The notes below the pieces were generated by a model. That model was not told the DNA's origin and searched no databases. It saw nothing but the letters and a program-made list of their open reading frames with translations. This document shows positions 7,366 to 15,392 of a stretch of 64,000 bases of DNA, piece by piece. How positions within the stretch are numbered: position 1 is the stretch's first letter; each line of letters opens with the position of its first letter. Source of the stretch: Novosphingobium acidiphilum DSM 19966 (lineage in GTDB: Bacteria > Pseudomonadota > Alphaproteobacteria > Sphingomonadales > Sphingomonadaceae); the NCBI RefSeq assembly GCF_000429005.1, contig NZ_AUBA01000012.1:1-64000 (forward strand). The letters run 5' to 3'. A program made the translations under genes and the position numbers.

Positions 7366-8778
7366 ATGATGAGCGTGCGCCAGCGTCTGTTTGCCGGCAA
7401 GCCGTTGCGCACCTTGCGCGAACGGCGCGGTTTGCGACAGGTCGAAATGGCCGCCACGCTGGGGATCAGCGCCAGCTATCTGTCGCAGCTGGAAAACGAC
7501 GAGCGCCACCTGACCCCGGCGCTGACCGATGGGCTGCGCGCCGCGTTTCCGCTCGACTGGGCCGATCTGGCGCCCACCGGCGGCGATGCGCTGACCGCGG
7601 CGCTGCACGAGGCGCTGGCCGATCCGCATGTAGCCGGTGACTGGCCCGGCGAAGCGGTGGAACGGCTGGTGCGGCAATTTCCCGGTTTTGCCGATGCGTT
7701 TGTGCGGCTGCACGCCCTGCACACCCAGACCCGGCTGCGGCTCGACATGCTGGATGAAACAATCGGCACCAGCCTGGCCGCGGGCGGCCGCCTGCCGTGG
7801 GAAGAGGTGCGCGACTGGTTCCACAATGCCAACAATTATGTCGATGCGCTGGACCGCGAGGCCGAGGCACTGGCCGCGCAAATCGCCGGCCCCGATCTCA
7901 GCCCGCGGGTGCAGTCGATGCAGGGCTGGCTGCGCAGCCATGGCGTATCGGTTGCGTGGACCAGCGGCGGCGCGATGCGGCATTACGACGCGGCGCGCGC
8001 GCACCTCGATCTCGATTCGAACCAGCCGATCGAAAGTGGGCGCTTCCAGTTGGCCTATCAGGTGGCGGCGCTCGCGCTGTCGGGCACGATTGCCGATATT
8101 GTCGACGCCTCTGCGCTGCAAAGCGATGCGGCACGACACCTGCTGGCCATCGGGCTTGGCAACTATGCCGCGGGCGCCTTGCTGATGCCGTACGAGCAGT
8201 TCCGCACTGCGGCGCGCGATCTGCGCCACGATGTCGACCGGTTGCGACTGATGTTTCACACCAGTTTCGAACAATGCTGCCACCGCCTGTCGACCCTGCA
8301 ACGGCCGCGCGCGCGCGGCATCCCGGTCTATTTCTGCCGCGTCGACATGGCGGGCAACGTGACCAAGCGCCATTCGGCCACCCGCCTGCAATTCGGCCGG
8401 TTTGGCGGCGCCTGCCCGTTGTGGATCGTGCACGAGGCGGTGGCGATTCCCGATCGCATCCATGTGCAATTGGCGCAGATGCCCGATGGCATCCGCTATG
8501 TCTCGATCGCCAAGGGCCTGGTCAAGCCATCGGGCAGCTATTACCGGCCGCCGCGCCGTTACGCGGTGGCGCTGGGCTGCGAGGCGACGCATGCCGATGA
8601 ATTCATCTATGCCGACGGGCTGAACCTGTCATCGGACGATGCGGTCGCCAAAATCGGCGCCTCCTGCCGCATCTGCCCGCGCGACAGTTGCGACCAGCGC
8701 GCCTTTCCCCCCAGCGACAAGGCGATCGACGTCGATCCGGCGCGCCGCGATCTGGTGCCCTATCGCATCGTGGGCTAG
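7366..8778 (+). CDS. pccR: ScfR-family (XRE-type) short-chain acyl-CoA regulator
   Basis: A 470-residue DNA-binding regulator. The N-terminus holds an XRE helix-turn-helix (LRTLRERRGLRQVEMAATLG, then ISASYLSQLENDERHL, about residues 12-55). The long C-terminal part matches the ScfR acyl-CoA-sensing family, with a cysteine-containing tail (ASCRICPRDSCDQRAFPP) typical of it. These proteins sense propionyl-CoA or acetyl-CoA and switch on the matching assimilation genes. I chose the ATG at 7366, with AAGAAGGG five bases upstream; a TTG at 7333 would place coding sequence over the operator. It diverges from pccB, its most likely target. Confidence 0.9.
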   Translation: MMSVRQRLFAGKPLRTLRERRGLRQVEMAATLGISASYLSQLENDERHLTPALTDGLRAAFPLDWADLAPTGGDALTAALHEALADPHVAGDWPGEAVERLVRQFPGFADAFVRLHALHTQTRLRLDMLDETIGTSLAAGGRLPWEEVRDWFHNANNYVDALDREAEALAAQIAGPDLSPRVQSMQGWLRSHGVSVAWTSGGAMRHYDAARAHLDLDSNQPIESGRFQLAYQVAALALSGTIADIVDASALQSDAARHLLAIGLGNYAAGALLMPYEQFRTAARDLRHDVDRLRLMFHTSFEQCCHRLSTLQRPRARGIPVYFCRVDMAGNVTKRHSATRLQFGRFGGACPLWIVHEAVAIPDRIHVQLAQMPDGIRYVSIAKGLVKPSGSYYRPPRRYAVALGCEATHADEFIYADGLNLSSDDAVAKIGASCRICPRDSCDQRAFPPSDKAIDVDPARRDLVPYRIVG

Positions 8779-8858
8779 CGCGCGGGAAATACCGTTTGAC
8801 GCCCCTGCACGGCCTGCGCATATTTCAAATACACCCACAATATGCGAGCCAGACCGCG

Positions 8859-9182
8859 ATGACGCCGCCGCTGATCAGTTTCGCTTTGGCCTTGACGTAC
8901 AAGATATTCATCTTGTTGACCGGGCTATGTTTTGCGTATTTCGGCTTCAGGCTTTTCTTGGCAGACAAAACTGCCAATGCCGGCGATCTGTCGTTCAAGT
9001 ATGACAAATACCTGCTTAACGTCAAAGGTGGCGCGCCGGGGCTGTTCTATTCGCTGTTTGGCGCGATCCTGATCATCGTTTCGATCGTAAAGGGGATTCA
9101 TTATGACAACGATGAAACCGGCCCCGTGGCACCGTCGCCCGGCCCGTCTGCGGTCGTATTGCCCGATCACCCCCCGCAATAG
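8859..9182 (+). CDS. Small membrane protein, unknown
   Basis: A 107-residue protein I do not recognise. It has two predicted membrane segments: residues 5-27 (LISFALALTYKIFILLTGLC) and about 59-80 (GLFYSLFGAILIIVSIVKGI). A polar region of about 30 residues lies between them, and the proline-rich tail (GPVAPSPGPSAVVLPDHPPQ) is probably cytoplasmic or periplasmic. The ATG at 8859 has no strong ribosome binding site; upstream in-frame codons lie within pccR and were rejected. The last 80 bases overlap the start of the next gene in another frame, suggesting coupled translation. Confidence 0.6.
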   Translation: MTPPLISFALALTYKIFILLTGLCFAYFGFRLFLADKTANAGDLSFKYDKYLLNVKGGAPGLFYSLFGAILIIVSIVKGIHYDNDETGPVAPSPGPSAVVLPDHPPQ

Positions 9183-9609
9183 CCGTGCGCGGCTTGCCGG
9201 TTCCGCAGTGGCGTTGCTGTTGAGCGCTTTGGCGGGTGCCGCCCCGGTTGCGGCGCAGGCAGCGGACGATCCCAGGGCCGGCAGCATCTACGATGCCGCC
9301 CTGCGCGATTGGAACATGGGCGATTGTGCCCGGGCCATACCGCTGTTGCGCCAATATCAGACGATGGCCCGGCTCAATTTGCGCGGCCATCCCGAATTTG
9401 CAAAACGGGTCCAGGACGCGATCGACCGGTGCCCGGCGCAGTTTGCCGGCACGCATCGTTCGCACACGGCTGTCGCTGCCGCGGCGCTGGATGCTTCTGA
9501 CCTGCGCGACGATGCCGCCACGAACAGGCCTGCTCCGGCGGCCCGCAGCGCACCGACGCTGCCGCTTCATCCGCCTGGCGACGACGATGACGGCGATGGT
9601 CGGGAATAG
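9103..9609 (+). CDS. Exported hypothetical protein
   Basis: A 168-residue protein of unknown function. AAAGGGG lies seven bases before the ATG at 9103, so I keep this start although it lies inside the preceding gene. Residues 1-30 are basic; a hydrophobic stretch (LAGSAVALLLSALAGAAPVA) and AQA form a signal peptide ending near residue 53. The mature part has a helical region (YDAALRDWNMGDCARAIPLL) resembling a single TPR-like pair, with two cysteines that could form a disulfide. A low-complexity, acidic Pro/Asp-rich tail ends GDDDDGDGRE. The long n-region is unusual; the true start could be an internal codon. Co-expressed with the preceding small membrane protein. Confidence 0.6.
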   Translation: MTTMKPAPWHRRPARLRSYCPITPRNSRARLAGSAVALLLSALAGAAPVAAQAADDPRAGSIYDAALRDWNMGDCARAIPLLRQYQTMARLNLRGHPEFAKRVQDAIDRCPAQFAGTHRSHTAVAAAALDASDLRDDAATNRPAPAARSAPTLPLHPPGDDDDGDGRE

Positions 9610-9688
9610 GCCGTCGATACCGGCACGATCACCGCTATCCACAACCGTCGGATGGACAGGCCTGACCGCGCGCCGCTAGGTGCGTCGC

Positions 9689-9895
9689 ATGGGTATCACA
9701 ACAACAATCATGAACACCGTCACCGGCCGGCCGATCCAGAAAATGACCTTTGGCCGCATGCCAAAGCCATGGGCCAGCTTCAATCTTGAAACCGGTGAAC
9801 TGGTCACCGCCGAACGCATCGACATTGGCAAACCCGCCCAGGGAAAGGTGGTAACCCCGATCGAAGTATGGGTGACATTGAAGCCAAAAGGCTGA
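9689..9895 (+). CDS. Small hypothetical protein
   Basis: A 68-residue reading frame starting MGITTTIMNTVTGRPIQKM and ending VVTPIEVWVTLKPKG. Codon third positions are GC-rich as in neighbouring genes, and no better frame exists on either strand. There is no signal peptide, membrane segment or motif I know. Repeated Thr and short beta-like segments suggest a small beta-rich protein. The ribosome binding site is weak. It converges on the M20 peptidase gene. Confidence 0.45.
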   Translation: MGITTTIMNTVTGRPIQKMTFGRMPKPWASFNLETGELVTAERIDIGKPAQGKVVTPIEVWVTLKPKG

Positions 9896-9914
9896 AAGGC
9901 GTACGCGGCCTGCC

Positions 9915-11348
9915 TCAGTGCGAGGCGTAGTCGCGCACCAGTTCGTTCAGGAAATCGCGCCCGGTATAGACCGCCTTTACAATAGCGCGCTCGTTCAGGC
10001 CGTGGACGCCATTGCCATCCGGATTGCTGTAAAGACCGGGCGGGCCATAGGACGGGATGCCGATGGCTTCCAGAAACACGCCGTCGGTGGCGCCGGCCGA
10101 CATGGCCGGCACCAGCGGAACGCCGGGATAGTATTTGGCGACCAGCCGTTCGGCCGGTCCGACGATCCTGGGATCGAGCGGCGGGGGCACCGCATCGGGG
10201 CCGCGCAGATCGGTACGTTTCACCGTCATGCGCGGGTCGGCGATCGCCGATTCCAGCGCGGCCCGCACCGCTTCGCCCGATACGCCGGGAAAGATGCGGC
10301 AATTCACATTGGCCCCGGCGCGTTGCGGCAGCGCGTTGTTGGCATGGCCGCCATCGATCAGCGTGGCCACGCACGTGGTGCGCAGGATCGCGTGATAGGC
10401 GCGGTCGGCGCTGACCACCGCCTCTGCCGTCTTGAACGCGGCGCTGTCTTGCGGGGTGCTGGCGATCGTCATCATTGCCTTGCCCAGTTCATCGCCGCGC
10501 GCAGCGCCGGCCTTGGCGAAAAAGGCGCGGGTGGTGTCGGTCATCTGCACCGGGAATTCAAAGGCGCGCAGTTTGATCAGCGCGTCGGCCAGTTCATAGA
10601 TCGCGTTGTCGCGGATCGGGATCGAAGAATGGCCGCCCGCGTTTGTCGCCTCGATCCGGTAATTGACCGGGGTCTTTTCACCCACGTGCAGCGTTTCGGC
10701 CAGCACTTTGCCGTGGCCATCGGTGCGCCCGCCGCCACCTTCGTTCAGCGCGAATTCGGCCGCGATCAGGTCGGGGCGGTGTTCGCTCAGCCATTGCGCG
10801 CCATTGAACGCGGTGCTGGTTTCCTCACCACAGGTCAGCGCCAGTTTCAGCGTGCGTTTCAGATGGGTGCCGTCGCGCTTCAGCCGGCTCATCAGGTCGA
10901 TCCAGATGGCGTCCATCGCCTTCATGTCGCTGGTGCCGCGGCCATAGAAATAGCCGCCCTCCTCGATCAGCGTATAGGGATCGCGGGTCCAGTCTTCGCG
11001 TTTGGCCACGACCACGTCGATATGGCCGAGCAGCAGGATCGCCTTGAGCGATTTCAATGTGCCGGGCAACACCACCACCAGTCCGCCCTCTGTGGGGTGG
11101 TCGGGCACCGCAAACCGCGTGATATCGGCATCGCCATAGCCGGCGGCGCGCAAATGCCGCTCGACCTTGTCGGCCAACAGCGTGCACGAACCGGTGGTGA
11201 CCGAGCTGTCGGTTTCCACCAGTTCCTTGTACAGCGCGCGGAACTCCGACTGGTCAGGGCGCAGCGTGTCCTGCGCCTGTGCAGTGCTGCCCAGCCACAG
11301 TCCGGCCAGCGCGGTTGCCGCGGCCAGGATTGCCTTGCCTGAAATCAT
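9915..11348 (-). CDS. Exported M20-family metallopeptidase
   Basis: A zinc-dependent carboxypeptidase/aminoacylase-type enzyme of 477 residues. The start at 11348 follows AAGGAG and gives a clear signal peptide (ISGKAILAAATALAGLWLGS, cleavage after TAQA). The catalytic core shows the M20 pattern: LLLGHIDVVVAKREDW (first metal His and Asp), GRGTSDMKAMDA (bridging Asp), TCGEETSTAFNG (catalytic Glu pair), an inserted dimerisation domain, and a final SAGATDGVFL segment. It is probably periplasmic and cleaves small peptides or acylated amino acids. The upstream ATG at 11381 would bury the signal peptide and was rejected. Confidence 0.88.
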   Translation of the reverse strand: MISGKAILAAATALAGLWLGSTAQAQDTLRPDQSEFRALYKELVETDSSVTTGSCTLLADKVERHLRAAGYGDADITRFAVPDHPTEGGLVVVLPGTLKSLKAILLLGHIDVVVAKREDWTRDPYTLIEEGGYFYGRGTSDMKAMDAIWIDLMSRLKRDGTHLKRTLKLALTCGEETSTAFNGAQWLSEHRPDLIAAEFALNEGGGGRTDGHGKVLAETLHVGEKTPVNYRIEATNAGGHSSIPIRDNAIYELADALIKLRAFEFPVQMTDTTRAFFAKAGAARGDELGKAMMTIASTPQDSAAFKTAEAVVSADRAYHAILRTTCVATLIDGGHANNALPQRAGANVNCRIFPGVSGEAVRAALESAIADPRMTVKRTDLRGPDAVPPPLDPRIVGPAERLVAKYYPGVPLVPAMSAGATDGVFLEAIGIPSYGPPGLYSNPDGNGVHGLNERAIVKAVYTGRDFLNELVRDYASH

Positions 11349-11540
11349 CGCCCCACTCCTTTGGCGCCAATTCGGACGCACTGTGCCGTTTCAGCAGGAT
11401 TTACCCATGATGTGAAGGGTTGGGTGAAGAAGGGCTGAAACATCTGCCAACCAGCGCGCCCCAATTTGGCGATGCTGCAACAATTTCGGCCGCCCGGCGT
11501 TGTAGCACCAGTAGGACAACATTTGGGAAGAGATGCAACC

Positions 11541-11930
11541 ATGAAACATGCGATGATGATTTCGCTGCTGGCCATGACCAGCATACCGCTTGCCGCCTGC
11601 GCCGGCGGGTATGGCATGCAGGTCGGGTATGACGCGTCGACGCCGTACGAATATGACGGCTGGTACGACGGATCTTACGGCCCGATCTATGACGGGTATT
11701 GGGGCGATGACGGCTATTTCTATTACCGCCACAACGAAGGCGAAGGTGCCTATGTGCGCGGCGATCGCGACCATTTTGCGCGCCAGGCGCCGCAGGGCCC
11801 GCACAATTATCAGCACGTTCACGGCATGACCACACCGCGCCAGGGTATCGCTGCTCCGCACTTTCCCCACATGGGCGGGCACGGCGGCGGCGGTGGTGGC
11901 GGCCACGGCGGCCATGACGGACACCGCTAG
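11541..11930 (+). CDS. Tyr/Asp/Gly/His-rich lipoprotein, unknown
   Basis: A 129-residue protein beginning MKHAMMISLLAMTSIPLAAC. The LAAC lipobox predicts lipidation at Cys20. The mature part is of low complexity: a Tyr/Asp/Gly-rich segment (YEYDGWYDGSYGPIYDGYWG) followed by a His- and Gly-rich tail (HMGGHGGGGGGGHGGHDGHR). That tail could bind divalent metals such as Ni, Zn or Cu. GAAGAG upstream of the ATG is a fair ribosome binding site. I know no function; its place between peptidase genes does not help. Confidence 0.65.
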   Translation: MKHAMMISLLAMTSIPLAACAGGYGMQVGYDASTPYEYDGWYDGSYGPIYDGYWGDDGYFYYRHNEGEGAYVRGDRDHFARQAPQGPHNYQHVHGMTTPRQGIAAPHFPHMGGHGGGGGGGHGGHDGHR

Positions 11931-12035
11931 AACAACGCGCAGACACGGGGGCCACGCGCCCCCGTGCACAGCCAAAGATCACGCTCGTTCGGCCATGGCT
12001 TGAGCGTGGCGGGCTTTTGTCCGATAGCTGCGGCC

Positions 12036-13973
12036 ATGATCAAACCGACCACGACCCTCGCCGCGATTGCGCTGTCCGCAACCATGCTGCCCGCAGTAGC
12101 GCCTGCACAGCCTGCGGCGGCAACCGCACAGCCAGCGCCGATCACCGCGATGACCCCCGACGTGGTCGACACATATGCCCCCGTCCTGCCCGAGGCGGAT
12201 TACATCCTGCGCGAGGTGATGGTGCCGATGCGCGACGGGACCAAGCTGTACACCGCAATCGTCATGAAAAAGGGCACAAGCCACGCGCCGATCGTGCTGT
12301 GGCGTTCGCCCTATAACGCGCATGGCGACATAACCCGCACGCACAGCACCAGGCTGATCGACCTGATCCCCGCGATGGATGCGCCGTTGGTCGAAGATGG
12401 CTATATTCGCGTCTATCAGGACATTCGCGGGTTGCACCGGTCCGAAGGTCAGTTTGTGATGAACCGCCCGCTGTCCGGGCCGTTGAACCCGACCGGGATC
12501 GATGAAACGACCGACGCCTACGACACGATCGACTGGCTGGTCAAAAATGTGCCCGAAACCAACGGCAAAGTCGGCATTCTGGGGTCATCCTACCTGGGCT
12601 TCACCACCCTGATGGCCGAAATCAACCCGCACCCCGCGCTCAAGGCCGCCGTGGCGGAAAGCCCGATGGTCGATGGCTGGATGGGCGACGACTGGTTTCA
12701 CAACGGCGCGTTCCGAGTCAGTGCGCTCGATTATGCGCTGGGCGAAAGCACGGGCAAGGCCGACGCCGACGCGGCCATTCCGCATGGCGGCGGCGATGAC
12801 TACACACGGTACCTGGCGGCGGGATCGATCGGCGATTATGCCCGGCACTATGGTGTGGACGGCGTGCCGTTCGTGCGCAAGCTGATGGAAAACCCGGCCT
12901 ATACCGCGTTCTGGTCGCAGCAGGCGGTGGACAAGCTGATGGCCGTGCGCCCGCTGACCGTGCCGACCATGCTCGAGGTGGGCCAGTGGGACCAGGAAGA
13001 CAGCTATGGCGCGCCTGCGGTCTATCGCGCGCTCAAGTATCAGCCGGGGCGCGCGCCCTTGTCGCTGGTGATCGGGCCGTGGCGCCATTCGGGCGCCAAC
13101 CATTATGGCTATGACCTGGGCGCGCTGACCTTTGCCGGTGATACCGCCGCGCAATGGCGGCGCGACTGGATGAAGCCGTTTCTCGACCACTGGCTGAAAG
13201 ATGCGCCCGACCCGCACACGCCGGCCGCGATCACGTATGCCACCGGCATCGACCGGTGGGAACAATCGCCGCGCTGGCCAATGGGCACGATGACGCCCTA
13301 TTACCTTGGGCCCGACCAGGGCGCGGGCTTTGCCGCACCCGCCGCGACCGGCAGCGTGTCATGGACCTCGGACCCGGCCAAGCCGGTGCCATTTGTGCCG
13401 CGCCCGATCAATCTGGGCAACAACGCACAATGGACCACCTGGCTGGTGCGCGATCAACGGTTTGTGACCGGGCGGCCCGATGTTGTTACGTTCACCGGCG
13501 CGGCGCTGAGCAAACCGGTGCACCTGATGGGCGCACCCGCGGTCGATATCTATCTTGCGACCAGCGGCACCGACGCCGACGTGGTGGTCAAACTGATCGA
13601 CATCTATCCCGATGATCAGCCAGAGGCGGGATCGCCGGGCGCCAGGCCGTCGATGGCCGGATACGAACTGCCGATCGGCATCGAGATATTTCGCGGCCGG
13701 TATCTGCACAGCTTTGCGCGTGCCGAACCGCTGAAGCCCGGGGTGTTCAACCGGTTCCGCTTTGCCCTGCCCAATGTCGATCACGTGGTGCTGCCCGGCC
13801 ATCGCATCGCGGTGCAGGTGCAATCCAGCCTGTTCCCGCTGTACGACCGCAACCCGCAGACCTTTGTCCCCAATATCTTCGTGGCCAGGCCCGGCGATTA
13901 CAAGGCGGCGACGATGCAGATCGGGTTCGGCGGCGCAACACCCAGCGCAATCGAACTGCCAATCGCGCCGTAA
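12036..13973 (+). CDS. Exported CocE/NonD-family (S15) hydrolase
   Basis: A 645-residue serine hydrolase related to cocaine esterase, alpha-amino acid ester hydrolase and X-Pro dipeptidyl peptidase. A signal peptide occupies the first 24 or so residues (TTLAAIALSATMLPAVAPAQ). The alpha/beta-hydrolase core has VPMRDGTKLYTAIVMKKG near 65 and the nucleophile elbow GSSYLGF with Ser near 185. A catalytic His lies in PWRHSGANHYGYD, and the C-terminal half is a jelly-roll S15 domain (SWTSDPAKPVPFVP onward). The ATG at 12036 gives the signal peptide; the upstream in-frame ATG at 11964 is less likely. It probably cleaves acyl esters or peptides in the periplasm. It converges on an M24 peptidase across a hairpin. 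Confidence 0.88.
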   Translation: MIKPTTTLAAIALSATMLPAVAPAQPAAATAQPAPITAMTPDVVDTYAPVLPEADYILREVMVPMRDGTKLYTAIVMKKGTSHAPIVLWRSPYNAHGDITRTHSTRLIDLIPAMDAPLVEDGYIRVYQDIRGLHRSEGQFVMNRPLSGPLNPTGIDETTDAYDTIDWLVKNVPETNGKVGILGSSYLGFTTLMAEINPHPALKAAVAESPMVDGWMGDDWFHNGAFRVSALDYALGESTGKADADAAIPHGGGDDYTRYLAAGSIGDYARHYGVDGVPFVRKLMENPAYTAFWSQQAVDKLMAVRPLTVPTMLEVGQWDQEDSYGAPAVYRALKYQPGRAPLSLVIGPWRHSGANHYGYDLGALTFAGDTAAQWRRDWMKPFLDHWLKDAPDPHTPAAITYATGIDRWEQSPRWPMGTMTPYYLGPDQGAGFAAPAATGSVSWTSDPAKPVPFVPRPINLGNNAQWTTWLVRDQRFVTGRPDVVTFTGAALSKPVHLMGAPAVDIYLATSGTDADVVVKLIDIYPDDQPEAGSPGARPSMAGYELPIGIEIFRGRYLHSFARAEPLKPGVFNRFRFALPNVDHVVLPGHRIAVQVQSSLFPLYDRNPQTFVPNIFVARPGDYKAATMQIGFGGATPSAIELPIAP

Positions 13974-14022
13974 CGCCCTGCCCCACCCCGCCGCGCGTGG
14001 GGGTGGGGCGGTGATGGCGTTA
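13971..14022. terminator. Bidirectional hairpin built from both genes' stop codons
   Basis: A 10-base GC stem GCCCCACCCC (13980-13989) pairs with GGGGTGGGGC (14000-14009). Outside it a second 7-base stem TAACGCC (13971-13977) pairs with GGCGTTA (14016-14022). The outer arms contain the TAA stop of the plus-strand gene and the TAA stop of the minus-strand gene. No U tract follows, so termination strength is uncertain. Confidence 0.7.
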
Positions 14023-15255
14023 TATCGGATCGTCGATTGACCGGGCCAGCGGCGTAAAGGTCTGCGGGCCGCGTTCGGTCATATGCCAGCAGTCTTCGAG
14101 CCGGATGCCGAATTCACCGGGACTATAAAGGCCCGGCTCGTCCGAAAAACACATACCCGGGGCCAGCGGCGTGGCATCGCCATGGACCAGATAGGGCGAT
14201 TCATGACCGTCGAGGCCAATGCCGTGACCGGTGCGGTGCGACAGGCCGGGCAGGTGATAGCCGGGTCCCCAGCCTTCACGCGTGTAAAACGCGCGCACGG
14301 CATCGTCGATCGTGCCCACCGGAACGCCGATCCTGGCGGTTTCCAGCGCGATATCCTGACCCCGGCGCACCGTGTTCCACACTTTGCGCTGGCGCGGTGT
14401 CGGTTCGCCATAGACAAAAGTGCGCGAGATATCGGATTGATAGCCGTGCACCGCCGCGCCGCAGTCCATCAGCACCACCGTGCCTTCGCGCACCACTTGC
14501 GGCTGGCGCGAACCATGCGGATAGGCACTGGCTTCGCCCAGCAGGACCAGCGAGAATTCGCTGGGGCCGCCCAGCGCCGCCGAGGTCATATCCATCAGCC
14601 TGGCAATGTCGTTTTGCGTCATGCCCGCGGCGATCAGGCCGTGCACCTGCCGCATCGCGGCCAGCGTGATATCGTTGGCGCGCTGCAGCAGCGCCAGTTC
14701 GGCGGGTGACTTTATCTGGCGGCACCGGTTGACCAGCGCTTCGCCCGCCACGATGGCCGCATCGGGCATGGCGCGGCGCAGCGCATCGACGACAAAGAAC
14801 CGTACCGCGCGGTCGACCGCGATCCGCGCTTGCGCCAGTTTGCGATCGGCCAGCACGCGCGCAATCAAGGCCGCGGGGCTTTCATCCTCGTTCCAGGGAC
14901 GCACATCGGCGGCGATGCGCAGCGTTTCGCGCACGCTGGGTTCTTCGAACGCGGGCGTCACGACCAAGGCGTCGCCTTCGGCCGGAATCACGGCGGCAGT
15001 CACGCGTTCGGAGGTGTGCCATTCGATCCCGGTGAAATAGACCAGCCCCGATCCGGCCTCTACCACCAGCGCGCCGATCCCGGCGGCGCGCATCAGCGCC
15101 TGCAACCGTGCCACGCGCGCGGCGTGTTCGGCGGGCGTGATCGGTGCAACCGGCGGGCCGAAAGAAGGCATGTCGGCGGCGCGCGCCACCGGCCCCAGCA
15201 GGGCCAAGCCGGCGATTGCGGTGGTACCGCCCAGAAACTGCCGCTTTGAAAACAT
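14020..15255 (-). CDS. Exported M24-family metallopeptidase (Xaa-Pro aminopeptidase type)
   Basis: A 411-residue protein with an N-terminal export signal (FSKRQFLGGTTAIAGLALLG, possibly Tat-like) starting at the ATG at 15255, which follows GGAGG. After an N-terminal creatinase-like domain, the pita-bread catalytic domain shows the five metal ligands: VVLMDCGAAVHGYQSDISRT (two Asp), HRTGHGIGLDGHE (His), SDEPGLY (Glu) and RLEDCW (Glu). These enzymes release N-terminal residues next to proline. The exported form suggests peptide scavenging together with the neighbouring M20, S15 and M28 enzymes. The longer reading to 15447 is not supported. Confidence 0.9.
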   Translation of the reverse strand: MFSKRQFLGGTTAIAGLALLGPVARAADMPSFGPPVAPITPAEHAARVARLQALMRAAGIGALVVEAGSGLVYFTGIEWHTSERVTAAVIPAEGDALVVTPAFEEPSVRETLRIAADVRPWNEDESPAALIARVLADRKLAQARIAVDRAVRFFVVDALRRAMPDAAIVAGEALVNRCRQIKSPAELALLQRANDITLAAMRQVHGLIAAGMTQNDIARLMDMTSAALGGPSEFSLVLLGEASAYPHGSRQPQVVREGTVVLMDCGAAVHGYQSDISRTFVYGEPTPRQRKVWNTVRRGQDIALETARIGVPVGTIDDAVRAFYTREGWGPGYHLPGLSHRTGHGIGLDGHESPYLVHGDATPLAPGMCFSDEPGLYSPGEFGIRLEDCWHMTERGPQTFTPLARSIDDPI

Positions 15256-15392
15256 CGTATCCTCCGGGTTGTGTGCGGCACCGTGCCTGTGACCGCGCGC
15301 GCGATCAAGGCCCCGGCATGTATACGAATGCCGATCGCGCGCCACAGTCCGGCATTTGGCGCTAGGATCGCACCAACAGGCGGGAGATGACG

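Noticed and set aside
7299..7640. Plus-strand frame overlapping the start of pccR
   Set aside because: It overlaps the regulator in another frame and covers the operator; the regulator frame has the HTH.
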